Origin: Mycolicibacterium sp. J2 | GTDB lineage: Bacteria; Actinomycetota; Actinomycetes; Mycobacteriales; Mycobacteriaceae | Length of the DNA stretch: 64,000 nt | Assembly (NCBI RefSeq): GCF_026240945.1 | Contig: NZ_JAPFPY010000002.1 | Location: 186,001-250,000, forward strand | Reading direction: 5' to 3' | Part shown: in pieces, positions 55,625 through 64,000 of the stretch | Numbering within the stretch: position 1 is the first letter of the stretch | How the letters are laid out: every line of letters begins with the position of its first letter | Program-made: the position numbers and the translations under genes | Notes under the pieces: generated by a model | Databases searched by the model: none | Told to the model about the DNA's origin: nothing | The model's input: the letters and a program-made list of their open reading frames with translations, nothing else

Positions 55625-55840
55625 ATGGCCGAGGATGTACGCGCCGAAATCGTGGCCAGTGTGCTCGAGGTCGTCGTGAAGAAGGGCGACCAGATCGGCG
55701 AAGGCGACACCCTGGTGCTGCTGGAGTCGATGAAGATGGAAATCCCGGTGTTGGCCGAGGTCGCGGGCACCGTCACCGAGGTCAGCGTGGCCGTCGGCGA
55801 CGTCATCCAGGCCGGCGACCTCATCGCTGTCATCAGCTAG
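55625..55840 (+). CDS. Biotinylated single-domain carrier protein (TB7.3)
   Basis: 71 residues from the ATG at 55625. The biotin site is ESMKMEIPV with the lysine at about residue 38. The protein is one biotinyl/lipoyl domain with no carboxylase attached. Equivalent to Rv3221c. Its partner carboxylase is not nearby. Confidence 0.95.
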   Translation: MAEDVRAEIVASVLEVVVKKGDQIGEGDTLVLLESMKMEIPVLAEVAGTVTEVSVAVGDVIQAGDLIAVIS

Positions 55841-55846
55841 CCGCTC

Positions 55847-57355
55847 ATGTCGACCCTCGGCGATCTGCTTGCCGAGCACACCGTTCTGCCCGGCAACGCC
55901 GTCGACCATCTGCACGCGGTGGTCGGGGAGTGGCAGCTGCTCGCGGACCTGTCCTTCGCCGACTACCTGATGTGGGTGCGCCGCGACGACGGGACGTTGG
56001 TGTGTGTCGCCCAGGTGCGGCCGAACACCGCACCCACCGTGCTGCTGGCCGACGCGGTCGGCACCGTGCAGGACGACCCGGCCATGCCGGTCGTGGCCGA
56101 TGCGTTCGACTCCGGGGTCATCGGCCGGGAAAGCGACGCAGGCCAGACCGATGCTCGCGACGGCAACTGGCTCAACGTCGAGGCGGTCCCGGTGCGCCAC
56201 CGCGGCCAGGTGGTCGCGGTCCTGACCCACCAGACGGCGCTGGCCGACCGGCGCAAGACCAGCCCCCTCGAACGGGCCTACCTGGACTGTGCGGGGGATC
56301 TGCTGCGGATGCTCAACGAGGGCACCTTCCCCAATGTCGGTGATGCCGCGATGTCGCGATCGAGCCCACGGGTCGGTGACGGCTTCATTCGCCTCGACGT
56401 CAACGGGGACGTGACTTTCGCCAGCCCCAACGCGCTGTCGGCGTACCACCGGATGGGGCTCAACGCCGAGCTCGAGGGCCACAATCTGATCGCCATCACC
56501 CGTCCGTTGATGAGCGACCCGTTCGAGGCCCAGGAGCTGGCCAAACATGTCCGGATCTCGGTGGCCGGCGGGGCCAGCACCCGGATGGAACTCGATGCCG
56601 GCGGCGCGGCGGTGCTGCTGCGCACCATCCCGCTGCTGGCCGGCGGCGAGGCGGCCGGGGCTGCCGTGTTGATTCGCGATGTCACCGAGATCAAGCGCCG
56701 CGACCGGGCGCTGCTGTCCAAGGACGCCACCATCCGCGAGATCCACCACCGGGTGAAGAACAACTTGCAGACGGTGGCCGCGCTGCTGCGGTTACAGGCC
56801 CGCCGCACCAACAATGCGGAGGGCCGCGAGGCGCTCAACGAATCGGTGCGCCGGGTGGCTTCCATCGCGTTGGTGCACGATGCGCTGTCCATGTCGGTCG
56901 ACGAGGAGGTCAACCTCGACGAGGTGGTGGACCGCATCGTGCCGATCATGAACGACGTCGCCTCCGTCGACAGCCCCATCCGGATCACCCGGGAAGGCGA
57001 CCTGGGGGTGCTGGACGCCGACCGGGCCACCGCGCTGATCATGGTGATCACCGAGCTCGTGCAAAACGCGCTGGAGCACGCCTTCGACGGTCAGGCGTCG
57101 GGAGCGGTCACCATCCGCGCGGAGCGGTCCTCGCGGTGGCTGGACGTCGTGGTGCACGACGACGGCAAGGGCTTACCGGAGGGCTTCAGCCTGGAGAAGT
57201 CGGATCGGTTGGGACTGCAGATCGTGCGCACCCTGGTTTCGGCGGAACTGGACGGTTCGCTGGGTATGCACGATGTCGCCACCGGCGGCACCGACGTGGT
57301 GCTGCGGGTACCGATCGGGCGGCGCAGTCGCTTCACCCTTGACAGCAAACTCTAA
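55847..57355 (+). CDS. pdtaS: Sensor histidine kinase PdtaS
   Basis: 502 residues. N-terminal GAF-like and PAS domains, then HisKA_2 with IREIHHRVKNNLQTVAALLRLQ holding the phospho-His, and HATPase with ELVQNALEHAF and DDGKGLPEGF. No membrane helix: a cytosolic kinase whose partner PdtaR (an RNA-binding ANTAR regulator) is encoded elsewhere. Equivalent to Rv3220c. Starts 6 bp after the carrier gene. Confidence 0.95.
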   Translation: MSTLGDLLAEHTVLPGNAVDHLHAVVGEWQLLADLSFADYLMWVRRDDGTLVCVAQVRPNTAPTVLLADAVGTVQDDPAMPVVADAFDSGVIGRESDAGQTDARDGNWLNVEAVPVRHRGQVVAVLTHQTALADRRKTSPLERAYLDCAGDLLRMLNEGTFPNVGDAAMSRSSPRVGDGFIRLDVNGDVTFASPNALSAYHRMGLNAELEGHNLIAITRPLMSDPFEAQELAKHVRISVAGGASTRMELDAGGAAVLLRTIPLLAGGEAAGAAVLIRDVTEIKRRDRALLSKDATIREIHHRVKNNLQTVAALLRLQARRTNNAEGREALNESVRRVASIALVHDALSMSVDEEVNLDEVVDRIVPIMNDVASVDSPIRITREGDLGVLDADRATALIMVITELVQNALEHAFDGQASGAVTIRAERSSRWLDVVVHDDGKGLPEGFSLEKSDRLGLQIVRTLVSAELDGSLGMHDVATGGTDVVLRVPIGRRSRFTLDSKL

Positions 57356-57363
57356 GCAAAAGA

Positions 57364-57397
57364 ATTGCGGCCCCGCCGAATTCGGCGGAGCCGCAAT
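57364..57397. terminator. Hairpin terminator between pdtaS and whiB1
   Basis: ATTGCGGC-C-CCGCCGAA (57364-57380) pairs with TTCGGCGG-A-GCCGCAAT (57381-57397), with one C/A mismatch and a tight loop. It lies 8 bp after pdtaS and 17 bp before the convergent whiB1 stop; it can serve both. Confidence 0.85.
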
Positions 57398-57414
57398 ACG
57401 TGCGGGAGCGGCGA

Positions 57415-57669
57415 TCAGACGCCGCTGCGCGCCTTGGTGCGAGCGTTGCGACGCTTGAGCGCGCGGCGCTCGTCCTCGCTCATACCGCCCCACACGCCCG
57501 CGTCCTGGCCGGACTCCAGCGCCCACGACAGGCACTCGGTGGTCACCGGGCAGCGGTTGCAGACGAGCTTCGCGTCAGCAATCTGCGCGATCGCCGGGCC
57601 GCTGTTCCCCACGGGGAAGAACAGTTCCGGATCCTCGTCGCGACAAACCGCCTTGTGGCGCCAATCCAT
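57415..57669 (-). CDS. whiB1: WhiB1 iron-sulfur transcription factor
   Basis: 84 residues, AAGGAG upstream of the ATG. The four cluster cysteines are in AVCRDED and LVCNRCPVTTEC; GVWGGMSEDER is the Wbl turn, followed by a basic DNA-binding tail (RRALKRRNARTKAR). It holds a NO-sensitive 4Fe-4S cluster and binds SigA. The leader of about 140 bases can form a GTGCGC/GCGCGC hairpin near the start. Confidence 0.97.
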   Translation of the reverse strand: MDWRHKAVCRDEDPELFFPVGNSGPAIAQIADAKLVCNRCPVTTECLSWALESGQDAGVWGGMSEDERRALKRRNARTKARSGV

Positions 57670-57810
57670 GAGTCCAACTCCTTACCGTTTGCGCGCGAAA
57701 GCGCACGAGCTTTTTTCTTCGGCTGTTAACGCGTGCACATGAAATGTTTCTGCACTGTTGCATCCGATGCTTTCACAGGCTGAACAGATGTCAATAGCGG
57801 CGCGTTAACT

Positions 57811-57826
57811 CGTGGGCAATGTCACT
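57811..57826 (-). promoter_or_regulatory. CRP site of the whiB1 promoter
   Basis: On the minus strand AGTGACATTGCCCACG closely matches the CRP site reported for M. tuberculosis whiB1 (AGTGAGATAGCCCACG, from memory). A TTGACA -35-like element follows at 57789-57794 on the same strand. whiB1 is therefore probably cAMP/CRP-controlled here too. Confidence 0.75.
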
Positions 57827-57917
57827 ACCCGGGCGGGTTATCTGAGCCCTCACCCGTTTGTACTACACTCAACTCACTTGCGCTCAAAATTTTTTGAGGC
57901 TTCTCTAAAACTCCAGT

Positions 57918-58865
57918 TCAGAGCGTTTTCGGCGCGGGCGCTACGACCGCCAGTGCGTCCGGTACGGACGTGAACGTCATTGATTCGCGCTTTCCGATGT
58001 AATCACCGTCGATCTGGCAGTCCACGGGTGTGTCACTGGTCACTCGCAGCCATGGCAGGTCGTCCTCCCGGATCAAATGGCGCGCTTTGATATCCGGTTT
58101 GGCGGACACCATGCGCCGAACCAGGCCGAGGTTGGCCCACACGTTCATGCTGGTGGTCGCGAACACGCCGAGGCCGGTGTCGAAGGTGGTCGTGGGATTC
58201 GTCCAGACCGGTCGGGTGTTGGCGTAGGTCCACGGGCTGGAATTGGACACGAAGGCGAAATGCACCCCGGTCACCGCGTCGCGGTCGGGCAGGTGCAGTG
58301 TCAACGTCGGTTCCTTGCGGGCGCTGGCGAGCACTTCGCGGATCGCCACGCGGATGTAACGCGACGGGGTGACCTTGCGCCCCTTGGCGCGCTGGGCTTC
58401 CACGGCGGCCACCACGGCACCGTCCACACCCATGCCGGCGGTGAACACACCCCATCGTTCGCCACAGTCCATCAGCCCGATGCGTCGCCACGGCGCACCC
58501 CCACGGTGCGCGCTGAGCAGGTCGACGAGCTGGTTGGTGGCCTCGATCGGATCCGGGCTGATGCCCAGGGAGCGGGCGAACACGTTCGCCGAACCGCCCG
58601 GGACCACGCCGACGGCAGGCGAGTGCGGTGCCCGGTGTCGCAGGATCCCGTTGACCACCTCGTTCACGGTGCCATCGCCGCCGTGCACGATGACCACGTC
58701 GATTCCCGTCGTGGCGGCCTCCTCGCCGATCTCGACGGCGTGGCCGCGGTGGTTGGTGTGCACGACGGTCAGGTCGGTGCGGCTTTCCAGCGCGTGGGCC
58801 AACAGGTCACGGCCGGCCGCGGTGGTCGACGTAGCGTTCGGGTTCACGATCAGCACGGCACGCAC
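57918..58865 (-). CDS. Diacylglycerol kinase-family lipid kinase (Rv3218 type)
   Basis: 315 residues from a GTG. NPNATSTTAAGRDLL, the nucleotide-binding GGDGTVNEVVNGIL and GVVPGGSANVFARSLG mark the DAGK catalytic domain. It phosphorylates a lipid such as diacylglycerol or a sphingoid; substrate not set. Divergent transcription is absent: it heads toward whiB1 on the same strand with a 248-bp regulatory gap. Confidence 0.93.
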   Translation of the reverse strand: MRAVLIVNPNATSTTAAGRDLLAHALESRTDLTVVHTNHRGHAVEIGEEAATTGIDVVIVHGGDGTVNEVVNGILRHRAPHSPAVGVVPGGSANVFARSLGISPDPIEATNQLVDLLSAHRGGAPWRRIGLMDCGERWGVFTAGMGVDGAVVAAVEAQRAKGRKVTPSRYIRVAIREVLASARKEPTLTLHLPDRDAVTGVHFAFVSNSSPWTYANTRPVWTNPTTTFDTGLGVFATTSMNVWANLGLVRRMVSAKPDIKARHLIREDDLPWLRVTSDTPVDCQIDGDYIGKRESMTFTSVPDALAVVAPAPKTL

Positions 58866-58890
58866 GGGGTACGAGCCTAACCCGGACCGG

Positions 58891-59778
58891 TTACGCGTCG
58901 GCCTCGCTGCGCAGCACGGCCAGCACGTTGTCGATCAACGGTGAGCGGCGCCGTGCGTGGTGCGCGGCCACCAGGTCGACGCCGACGGTCTCCGGGGTCA
59001 GGGGCACGTAGTGCACCCCGGCGAGGTCCAGCGCCGCGGTCGGGGCGGGCACGATCGCCACGCCCAACCCGGCTGCCACCAGGGTCACCAGGGTGGAGGT
59101 CTCCATCACCTCGTGCCGGACCCGTGGGACGAAACCGGCGTCCGCGCAGACGGCGAACACGATGTTGCTCATCACCGAACGGCCTTGGCCCGCATGGGTG
59201 ATGAAGTCCACATCACGGAGTTGTTCGACGGTCAGGGACGCGTGCCTGGCCAGCGGATGCCGCGACGGCAGCGCTACCAGCAGGCGGTCCCGCCGGATGG
59301 TCTCGGTGACGATGTCGTCCTGCAGGATCGGCGGGCGCAACAGGGCCAGGTCGATATCCCCGACCGCCAATGCGGCCAGTTGGGCCGGTGCCAGCATCTC
59401 GCCGCGCACCCGCACCTCGATCCCGGGTAGGGATTCACTCAGCGCCCGCACCAGCCGGGGCAGCAGCGAATAGGTGGCCGAGCCGACACAGCCGATGATC
59501 AACTGGCCCTCGGTGCCGGCCTCGATCCGGCGGGCCTGGCGGGCGGCATCGTCGACCGCCTCCAGAATCTGCACCGCTCGGCTCAGGTAGGCCCGCCCGG
59601 CGGGGGTGAGCTCGACGCTGCGGGTGGTGCGGGTCAGCAGTGCGACGCCCAGCTCGCTCTCCAGCTGGCGGATCTGCTGGGACAACGGCGGCTGCGCGAT
59701 GTGCAGACTCTCGGCGGCGCGACCGAAGTGCAGGTGTTCGGCGACGGCGCGGAAGTAGCGCAGGTGGCGGAGCTCCAC
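58891..59778 (-). CDS. LysR-family regulator of the ketoadipate genes
   Basis: 295 residues from a GTG. N-terminal HTH (LRYFRAVAEHLHFGRAAESLHIAQPPLSQQI) and an effector domain of the CatM/BenM/PcaQ style (LSESLPGIEVRVREM region, PSRHPLARH). It is divergent from the thiolase gene with an inverted repeat directly beside its start, so it likely controls both itself and the pca-type operon. Confidence 0.92.
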   Translation of the reverse strand: MELRHLRYFRAVAEHLHFGRAAESLHIAQPPLSQQIRQLESELGVALLTRTTRSVELTPAGRAYLSRAVQILEAVDDAARQARRIEAGTEGQLIIGCVGSATYSLLPRLVRALSESLPGIEVRVRGEMLAPAQLAALAVGDIDLALLRPPILQDDIVTETIRRDRLLVALPSRHPLARHASLTVEQLRDVDFITHAGQGRSVMSNIVFAVCADAGFVPRVRHEVMETSTLVTLVAAGLGVAIVPAPTAALDLAGVHYVPLTPETVGVDLVAAHHARRRSPLIDNVLAVLRSEADA

Positions 59779-59779
59779 A

Positions 59780-59802
59780 ATTGAGACTTTACAACTCTCA
59801 AT
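59780..59802. promoter_or_regulatory. LysR box in the divergent promoter
   Basis: ATTGAGA (59780-59786) and TCTCAAT (59796-59802), a perfect 7-bp inverted repeat with a 9-bp spacer. It begins 2 bp from the regulator's start codon, fitting autoregulation. Confidence 0.7.
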
Positions 59803-59855
59803 AAGCCGGAAATAAGTACTTCAGGATATGGCTGCGTCGGCCTAGCGTCGATGCC

Positions 59856-61049
59856 ATGGATGTCGTGATCTGTAACCCGCTCCGGACGCCGGTGGGCCGG
59901 ATGGGCGGTGTGCTGGCCCCGCTGACCGCCGCCGACCTGGCCACCGCGGCCCTGCGCGAGCTGGTGCGGCGCACCGGCCTCGGCGAGGGCGATGTCGACG
60001 ACGTCATCCTCGGCAACGGGTACGCCAACGGCGAGGCCCCGGCGATCGGTCGGATCGCCGCACTGGATGCCGGACTGGGCACCGCGGTGCCCGGCCTGCA
60101 GATCGATCGGCGCTGCGGATCCGGCCTGCAGGCGGTGCTCTACGCCGCCGGTCAGGTGGCGACCGGGGCAGGCCGGGTGATCGTCGCCGGCGGTGCCGAG
60201 TCGATGTCCAACGTCGAGCATTACGCGCTGGGCTTGCGCACCGGGGTGCGCCACGGTGCGGTGGTGCTGGCCGACCGGTTGGATCGGGCCCGTGAAACCG
60301 CCGGCGGGGCTTCGCATCCGGTGCCTGGCGGGATGATCGAAACCGCGGAGAACCTGCGTCGCGACTACGGAATCAGCCGGACCGAGCAGGACGAGTTGGC
60401 CGTGCGCTCGCATCAGCGGGCCGTCACCGCGCACGAATCCGGGTTGTTCGCCGAGGAACTCGTTCCGATCGACGTCGCAGGAACCGTCGTCGATCGCGAT
60501 GAGCATCCCCGAGCCGGCATCACCGTCGACAAGCTGGCCACGTTGCGCCCGATGCGCGCCAAGGTTGACGACGAGGCCACCGTCACCGCGGGTAATGCCT
60601 CGGGGCAGAACGACGGCGCGGCGATGTGTGTGGTGACCACCCGCGATGATGCCGAAAAACTGGGTTTGACAGCGATGTTGGCCCTGCGGTCGTGGGCGGT
60701 CACCGGCTGCGATCCGGCGACGATGGGCCTCGGCCCGGTCGCCGCCACGGCGAATGCTCTGGACCGCGCCGGTCTCACCCTCGACGATATGGACCTGATC
60801 GAACTCAACGAGGCGTTCGCCGCCCAGGTGCTCGCGGTGCTGGCCGAGTGGAAGCTCGATGCACTCGACGAGCGGCTCAACCCGCTGGGCTCGGGGATAT
60901 CGCTGGGGCACCCGATCGGTGCGACCGGTGCCCGCATCCTGGCCACCGCGGCGCATGAGGCGCGCCGCCGCGATGCGCGTTATGTGCTGGAGACCATGTG
61001 TATCGGCGGGGGACAGGGCCTGGCCGCGGTGTTCGAGGTGCTCCCGTGA
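59856..61049 (+). CDS. pcaF: Thiolase, likely beta-ketoadipyl-CoA thiolase
   Basis: 397 residues. Active-site Cys in DRRCGSGLQAVLYA, His in GHPIGATGARI and the C-terminal CIGGGQGLAAVFE. Context of an enol-lactonase and both CoA-transferase subunits points to cleavage of beta-ketoadipyl-CoA to succinyl-CoA and acetyl-CoA. A general acetyl-CoA acetyltransferase cannot be excluded by sequence. Confidence 0.85.
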   Translation: MDVVICNPLRTPVGRMGGVLAPLTAADLATAALRELVRRTGLGEGDVDDVILGNGYANGEAPAIGRIAALDAGLGTAVPGLQIDRRCGSGLQAVLYAAGQVATGAGRVIVAGGAESMSNVEHYALGLRTGVRHGAVVLADRLDRARETAGGASHPVPGGMIETAENLRRDYGISRTEQDELAVRSHQRAVTAHESGLFAEELVPIDVAGTVVDRDEHPRAGITVDKLATLRPMRAKVDDEATVTAGNASGQNDGAAMCVVTTRDDAEKLGLTAMLALRSWAVTGCDPATMGLGPVAATANALDRAGLTLDDMDLIELNEAFAAQVLAVLAEWKLDALDERLNPLGSGISLGHPIGATGARILATAAHEARRRDARYVLETMCIGGGQGLAAVFEVLP

Positions 61050-61798
61050 GCGCCGTGGAGGTGCACGCGGTGGTGACCGGTTCCGGTCCGGCGGTGGTGC
61101 TGTCCAACTCGCTGGGATCCGATCACCGGATGTGGGATGCCCAAGTGGCCGAGCTGGAACGGCATTTCACGGTCGTGCGGTATGACACCCGGGGGCACGG
61201 ACAGTCACCGGTGCCCGCCGGCCCCTACTCGATCGACGACCTGACCGATGACCTGGTGGCCCTGTTGGACCGGCTCGGTATTGCGCGGGCACACGTGGTC
61301 GGACTGTCGCTCGGCGGGATGACCGCGATGCGGCTGGCCGCACGTAACCCCGACCGTGTCGACCGCATGGTCCTGCTGTGCACCGCGGCGCAGTTGCCGC
61401 CGGCGCAGACCTGGACCGACAGGGCGGCCACCGTCCGGGCCGGCGGTGCCGCCGCGGTCGCTTCCGCCGTGGTGGCGCGGTGGTTCAGTAACGGCTATTC
61501 CGGCGACCGCGCGTACTGGGAGACGATGGTCGCCGGCACACCCGCCGAGGGATACGCCGCGTGCTGCGAGGCCATCGCGAAACTCGACCTGCGCGAACAG
61601 CTTCCGACGATCTCGGCCCCGGTGCTGGCCATCGCCGGCAGTGACGACCCGTCGACCCCGCCCGCCACGCTGGCCGGCATCACCGATGCGGTGCCCGAGG
61701 CCCGCCTGCTGGTCGTCGACCAGGCCGCGCACCTGGCCAACGCCGAACAGCCCGGCGTCATCACCCCCGCCATCATCGAGCACTTGGAGCAGTCATGA
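61046..61798 (+). CDS. pcaD: 3-oxoadipate enol-lactonase (alpha/beta hydrolase)
   Basis: 250 residues from a GTG overlapping the thiolase stop. PcaD pattern: [36 protein letters not shown], nucleophile in [11 protein letters not shown], Asp in [10 protein letters not shown] and His in [10 protein letters not shown]. It opens the enol-lactone to beta-ketoadipate. Confidence 0.93.
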   Translation: MSAVEVHAVVTGSGPAVVLSNSLGSDHRMWDAQVAELERHFTVVRYDTRGHGQSPVPAGPYSIDDLTDDLVALLDRLGIARAHVVGLSLGGMTAMRLAARNPDRVDRMVLLCTAAQLPPAQTWTDRAATVRAGGAAAVASAVVARWFSNGYSGDRAYWETMVAGTPAEGYAACCEAIAKLDLREQLPTISAPVLAIAGSDDPSTPPATLAGITDAVPEARLLVVDQAAHLANAEQPGVITPAIIEHLEQS

Positions 61799-62571
61799 CC
61801 CTGAACAAGGTCGTCGGATCGGCCGCCGAGGCGGTGGCCGATATCCCGCACGGCGCCAGCCTGGCCGTCGGCGGATTCGGATTGGCCGGCATCCCTTGGT
61901 ATCTCATCGAAGCGCTCTTGCACCAAGGCGCCGGCGATCTGACCATCGTCAGCAACAACTGCGGGGTGGACGGTGCGGGCCTGGGCCTGCTGCTGGAAGC
62001 CCACCGGATCAGTCGGGTGATCGCGTCCTACGTCGGGGAGAACAAGGAGTTCGCCCGGCAGTACCTCGCCGGCGAACTGACGGTGGAGCTCACCCCGCAG
62101 GGCACACTCGCCGAACGGATGCGGGCCGGCGGCAGCGGTATCGGTGCGTTCTTCACCCCCACCGGGGTGGGCACCCTGGTGGCCGACGGTGGTCTGCCGT
62201 GGCGCTACCACGCCGACGGATCCGTCGCGCTGGCATCGCCGGCCAAGGAGGTCCGCACGTTCGGCGGCAAGGAGATGGTGCTCGAGGAGTCCATCGTCAC
62301 CGACTACGCACTGGTCCGTGCGGCCGTCGTCGACCGGGCCGGCAACTGCAAGTTCCACGCCGCCGCACGCAATTTCAATCCGCCGGCGGCGATGTCGGGA
62401 CGCATCACCGTGGTCGAGGCCGAGCGGGTCGTCGAGGTGGGGGACCTGCATCCCGACGAGATCCACCTGCCCGGCATCTTCGTGCAGCGCGTGGTCGAAC
62501 TGACCCCGGAACAGGCCGCGCACAAGGAGATCGAAAAGCGCACCACCCGCCCCCGAGGAGCCGACCGATGA
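61795..62571 (+). CDS. pcaI: 3-oxoadipate CoA-transferase subunit A
   Basis: 258 residues, ATGA overlap with pcaD. Family I CoA-transferase alpha subunit: [22 protein letters not shown] and [12 protein letters not shown] region (FFTPTGVGT). With PcaJ it moves CoA from succinyl-CoA to beta-ketoadipate. A succinyl-CoA:3-ketoacid transferase (ScoA) is the alternative; the pcaD/F context favours PcaI. Confidence 0.9.
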   Translation: MTLNKVVGSAAEAVADIPHGASLAVGGFGLAGIPWYLIEALLHQGAGDLTIVSNNCGVDGAGLGLLLEAHRISRVIASYVGENKEFARQYLAGELTVELTPQGTLAERMRAGGSGIGAFFTPTGVGTLVADGGLPWRYHADGSVALASPAKEVRTFGGKEMVLEESIVTDYALVRAAVVDRAGNCKFHAAARNFNPPAAMSGRITVVEAERVVEVGDLHPDEIHLPGIFVQRVVELTPEQAAHKEIEKRTTRPRGADR

Positions 62572-63215
62572 GCTGGAACCGCGATCAGATGGCCGCCCGC
62601 GCCGCCCGTGAACTGCGCGACGGTGATTACGTCAACCTCGGCATCGGGCTGCCCACGCTGATTCCCGACCACTTGCCCGAAGGCTCGGAGGTCACCCTGC
62701 ACGCTGAGAACGGCATCCTCGGCGTCGGCCCGTTCCCGTATGACGACGAGGTGGACCCCGACCTGATCAACGCCGGAAAGCAGACGGTGTCGGTGGTGCC
62801 GGGGGCTTCGTTCTTCGACTCCGCGACCAGCTTTGCGATGATCCGGGGCGGCCATGTCGATGTCGCAGTGCTCGGCGGGATGCAGGTCGCCGCCAACGGC
62901 GATCTGGCCAACTGGATGGTACCCGGGTCGATGGTCAAGGGTATGGGCGGCGCGATGGACCTCGTCAGCGGAGCGGAGCGGGTCATCGTGCTGATGGATC
63001 ACATCGCCAAATCCGGTGCACCCAAATTGGTTTCGTCGTGTGACCTGCCATTGACGGGCAAAGGCGTGGTGAGCCGGGTGATCAGCGATCTCGGGGTGTT
63101 CGACGTGACCGGTGACGGATTCGCGGCGGTCGAACTCGCCCCCGGCGTGTCCTTCGGCGACATCGTCGCCAAGACCGGCGCCCCGGTGACCGACGCCCGG
63201 ATCGCCGTCGCTTAG
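62568..63215 (+). CDS. pcaJ: 3-oxoadipate CoA-transferase subunit B
   Basis: 215 residues, ATGA overlap with pcaI. Beta-subunit signature with the catalytic Glu in [13 protein letters not shown], plus [12 protein letters not shown] and [19 protein letters not shown]. It ends the operon; 4 bp remain to the convergent HNH gene. Confidence 0.9.
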   Translation: MSWNRDQMAARAARELRDGDYVNLGIGLPTLIPDHLPEGSEVTLHAENGILGVGPFPYDDEVDPDLINAGKQTVSVVPGASFFDSATSFAMIRGGHVDVAVLGGMQVAANGDLANWMVPGSMVKGMGGAMDLVSGAERVIVLMDHIAKSGAPKLVSSCDLPLTGKGVVSRVISDLGVFDVTGDGFAAVELAPGVSFGDIVAKTGAPVTDARIAVA

Positions 63216-63219
63216 CCCG

Positions 63220-64000
63220 TCAAAACGGTGGTGGTTCGTCATGGGCGGCCATCTGGGCTTCGTGTTCTCGGCGTTGTTGTTCGAGGCGGTGCTGGTTGGC
63301 AGTGCGTTCGGCGTTGATGCGTCGGGTGTGTTCGTCGGTTCGGCTGTGTTGCCGGCGCGGCATGTGCTGGCAGCGTCCCGGGGTCGTGGAAGTGGCTGTG
63401 GTGCGCGGTTTGCCGGTGGGGGTGGCCAGGGTCGGGAACCATTGGGCCCCTTCGGGTTCGGTGAGGTAGGTGTGCCCGGTGGGGGTGCTCCAGATGATCG
63501 TGCCGTCGGGTAGTTGGTGGTCGCGCCAGCCGGTGTGGAAGGTTTTGAGCAAATGATGGAATCGGCAGAGGCACTTGAGGTTTGACGGGTGTGTGGGCCC
63601 GGCGGGATAGGGCACGGTGTGGTCGATATCGCAGTCCCACGCCTTCACGTCGCAGCCAGGGAATCGGCAGGTGATGTCGCGACAGCGGATGAAGTCGGCC
63701 AACGCGGCTGACGGGCGATAGCCGGGTTGAGCCCCGGCGGGTATGCGTAGCTCGCGTCGTTTGGCGGTGTCAGCCAGCTCTTTGAGTGCGTCGGCGGGCA
63801 GTGCGCCGTAGCCGGGCAGATACGCCGGGGTCTCTGAGTCACCGTCGAGGGTGGCGTTGTCGGCGATCACGTGGACTGTCACCCCGACGGTGGCCGCGGC
63901 GGTGGGTGCGGTGCGGGCGGGGCAGGCGGCGTCCTCGCAGTGGCAGGGTGGGCGTTGGCCGGTGGCGATGGCGGCGAAGGCGTCGGCGCGGCGCTGGTCT
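63220..64000 (-). CDS. 13E12-repeat HNH endonuclease (5' end outside window)
   Basis: The minus-strand frame is open from the right edge and ends at 63220, giving about 259 residues of a larger protein. HNH motif: CRDITCRFPGCDVKAWDCDIDHTVPYP and CLCRFHHLLKTFH, the DUF222-HNH type known as REP13E12 in mycobacteria, commonly multicopy. CHCEDAAC near the edge adds further cysteines. Role unknown; some copies serve as phage or element insertion sites. Confidence 0.9.
   Translation of the reverse strand, partial: DQRRADAFAAIATGQRPPCHCEDAACPARTAPTAAATVGVTVHVIADNATLDGDSETPAYLPGYGALPADALKELADTAKRRELRIPAGAQPGYRPSAALADFIRCRDITCRFPGCDVKAWDCDIDHTVPYPAGPTHPSNLKCLCRFHHLLKTFHTGWRDHQLPDGTIIWSTPTGHTYLTEPEGAQWFPTLATPTGKPRTTATSTTPGRCQHMPRRQHSRTDEHTRRINAERTANQHRLEQQRREHEAQMAAHDEPPPF

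Overview
The window looks like a stretch of a mycobacterial chromosome, most likely a fast-growing environmental species (Mycolicibacterium type). It carries, in the order known from Mycobacterium tuberculosis Rv3252c-Rv3218, alkB-rubA-rubB-tetR, sahH, tmk, mtrA, mtrB, lpqB, a comF-like gene, hpf, secA1, a wax-ester-synthase-like gene, the desA3 electron-transfer pair, rsgA, aroA, a YedK homologue, sigH-rshA, the biotin carrier gene, pdtaS, whiB1 and a lipid-kinase gene. High G+C, frequent GTG/TTG starts and ATGA/GTGA gene overlaps fit this. Identifications rest on reading the translated sequence and on remembered family features; no search was run.

Region 1 (1-9.6 kb) holds the end of a MoxR ATPase/VWA pair, an iron-dependent alcohol dehydrogenase in an operon with a LuxR-type two-component system, a DinB-like protein, a cytochrome b561/catalase-like peroxidase pair and a PhoB-type two-component system. 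Region 2 (9.6-17.3 kb) holds mycofactocin genes (mftM divergent from mftA-mftB-mftC-mftD; mftA has 34 codons) directly followed by the alkane hydroxylase operon alkB-rubA-rubB-tetR and by sahH. mftE and mftF are absent here. Alkane hydroxylation, alcohol oxidation and the redox cofactor used by many mycobacterial alcohol dehydrogenases therefore sit within 13 kb.

Region 3 (17.3-31.3 kb) is an accessory block lying exactly between sahH and tmk, which are neighbours in M. tuberculosis. Its core, on the minus strand, is a type VII secretion toxin locus with the layout of esxF-esxE-cpnT. The CpnT-like protein keeps the helical N-terminal domain and a long proline-rich linker, but the expected TNT toxin is replaced by a papain-fold (Tox-PL type, glutamine-deamidase-like) domain. 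Two tandem paralogous immunity-like genes follow in another frame. The toxin frame nevertheless stays open through both of them into a second, orphan toxin tail with its own overlapping immunity gene. Further immunity-like genes follow, three of them apparently related and one frameshifted. G+C falls to about 50% in part of this array, suggesting horizontal acquisition. Upstream plus-strand genes encode a lipoprotein, a CDC48-like AAA+ ATPase, a TPR membrane protein and a CocE-type hydrolase.

Region 4 (31.3-58.9 kb) is the conserved core: MtrAB-LpqB signalling, ribosome hibernation, protein export, acyl-CoA desaturation, the shikimate pathway, the SigH/RshA redox-stress switch and the WhiB1/PdtaS regulators. 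It contains several regulatory features: three tandem 24-bp hairpin repeats between mtrA and mtrB, paired 12-bp palindromes before both desaturase-system genes, a CRP-like site before whiB1, a SigH-type promoter before sigH, a 30-codon gene for ribosomal protein bL37 and four hairpin terminators. Region 5 (58.9-64 kb) is a beta-ketoadipate branch (LysR regulator, thiolase, enol-lactonase, two CoA-transferase subunits) followed by part of a 13E12-type HNH endonuclease gene.
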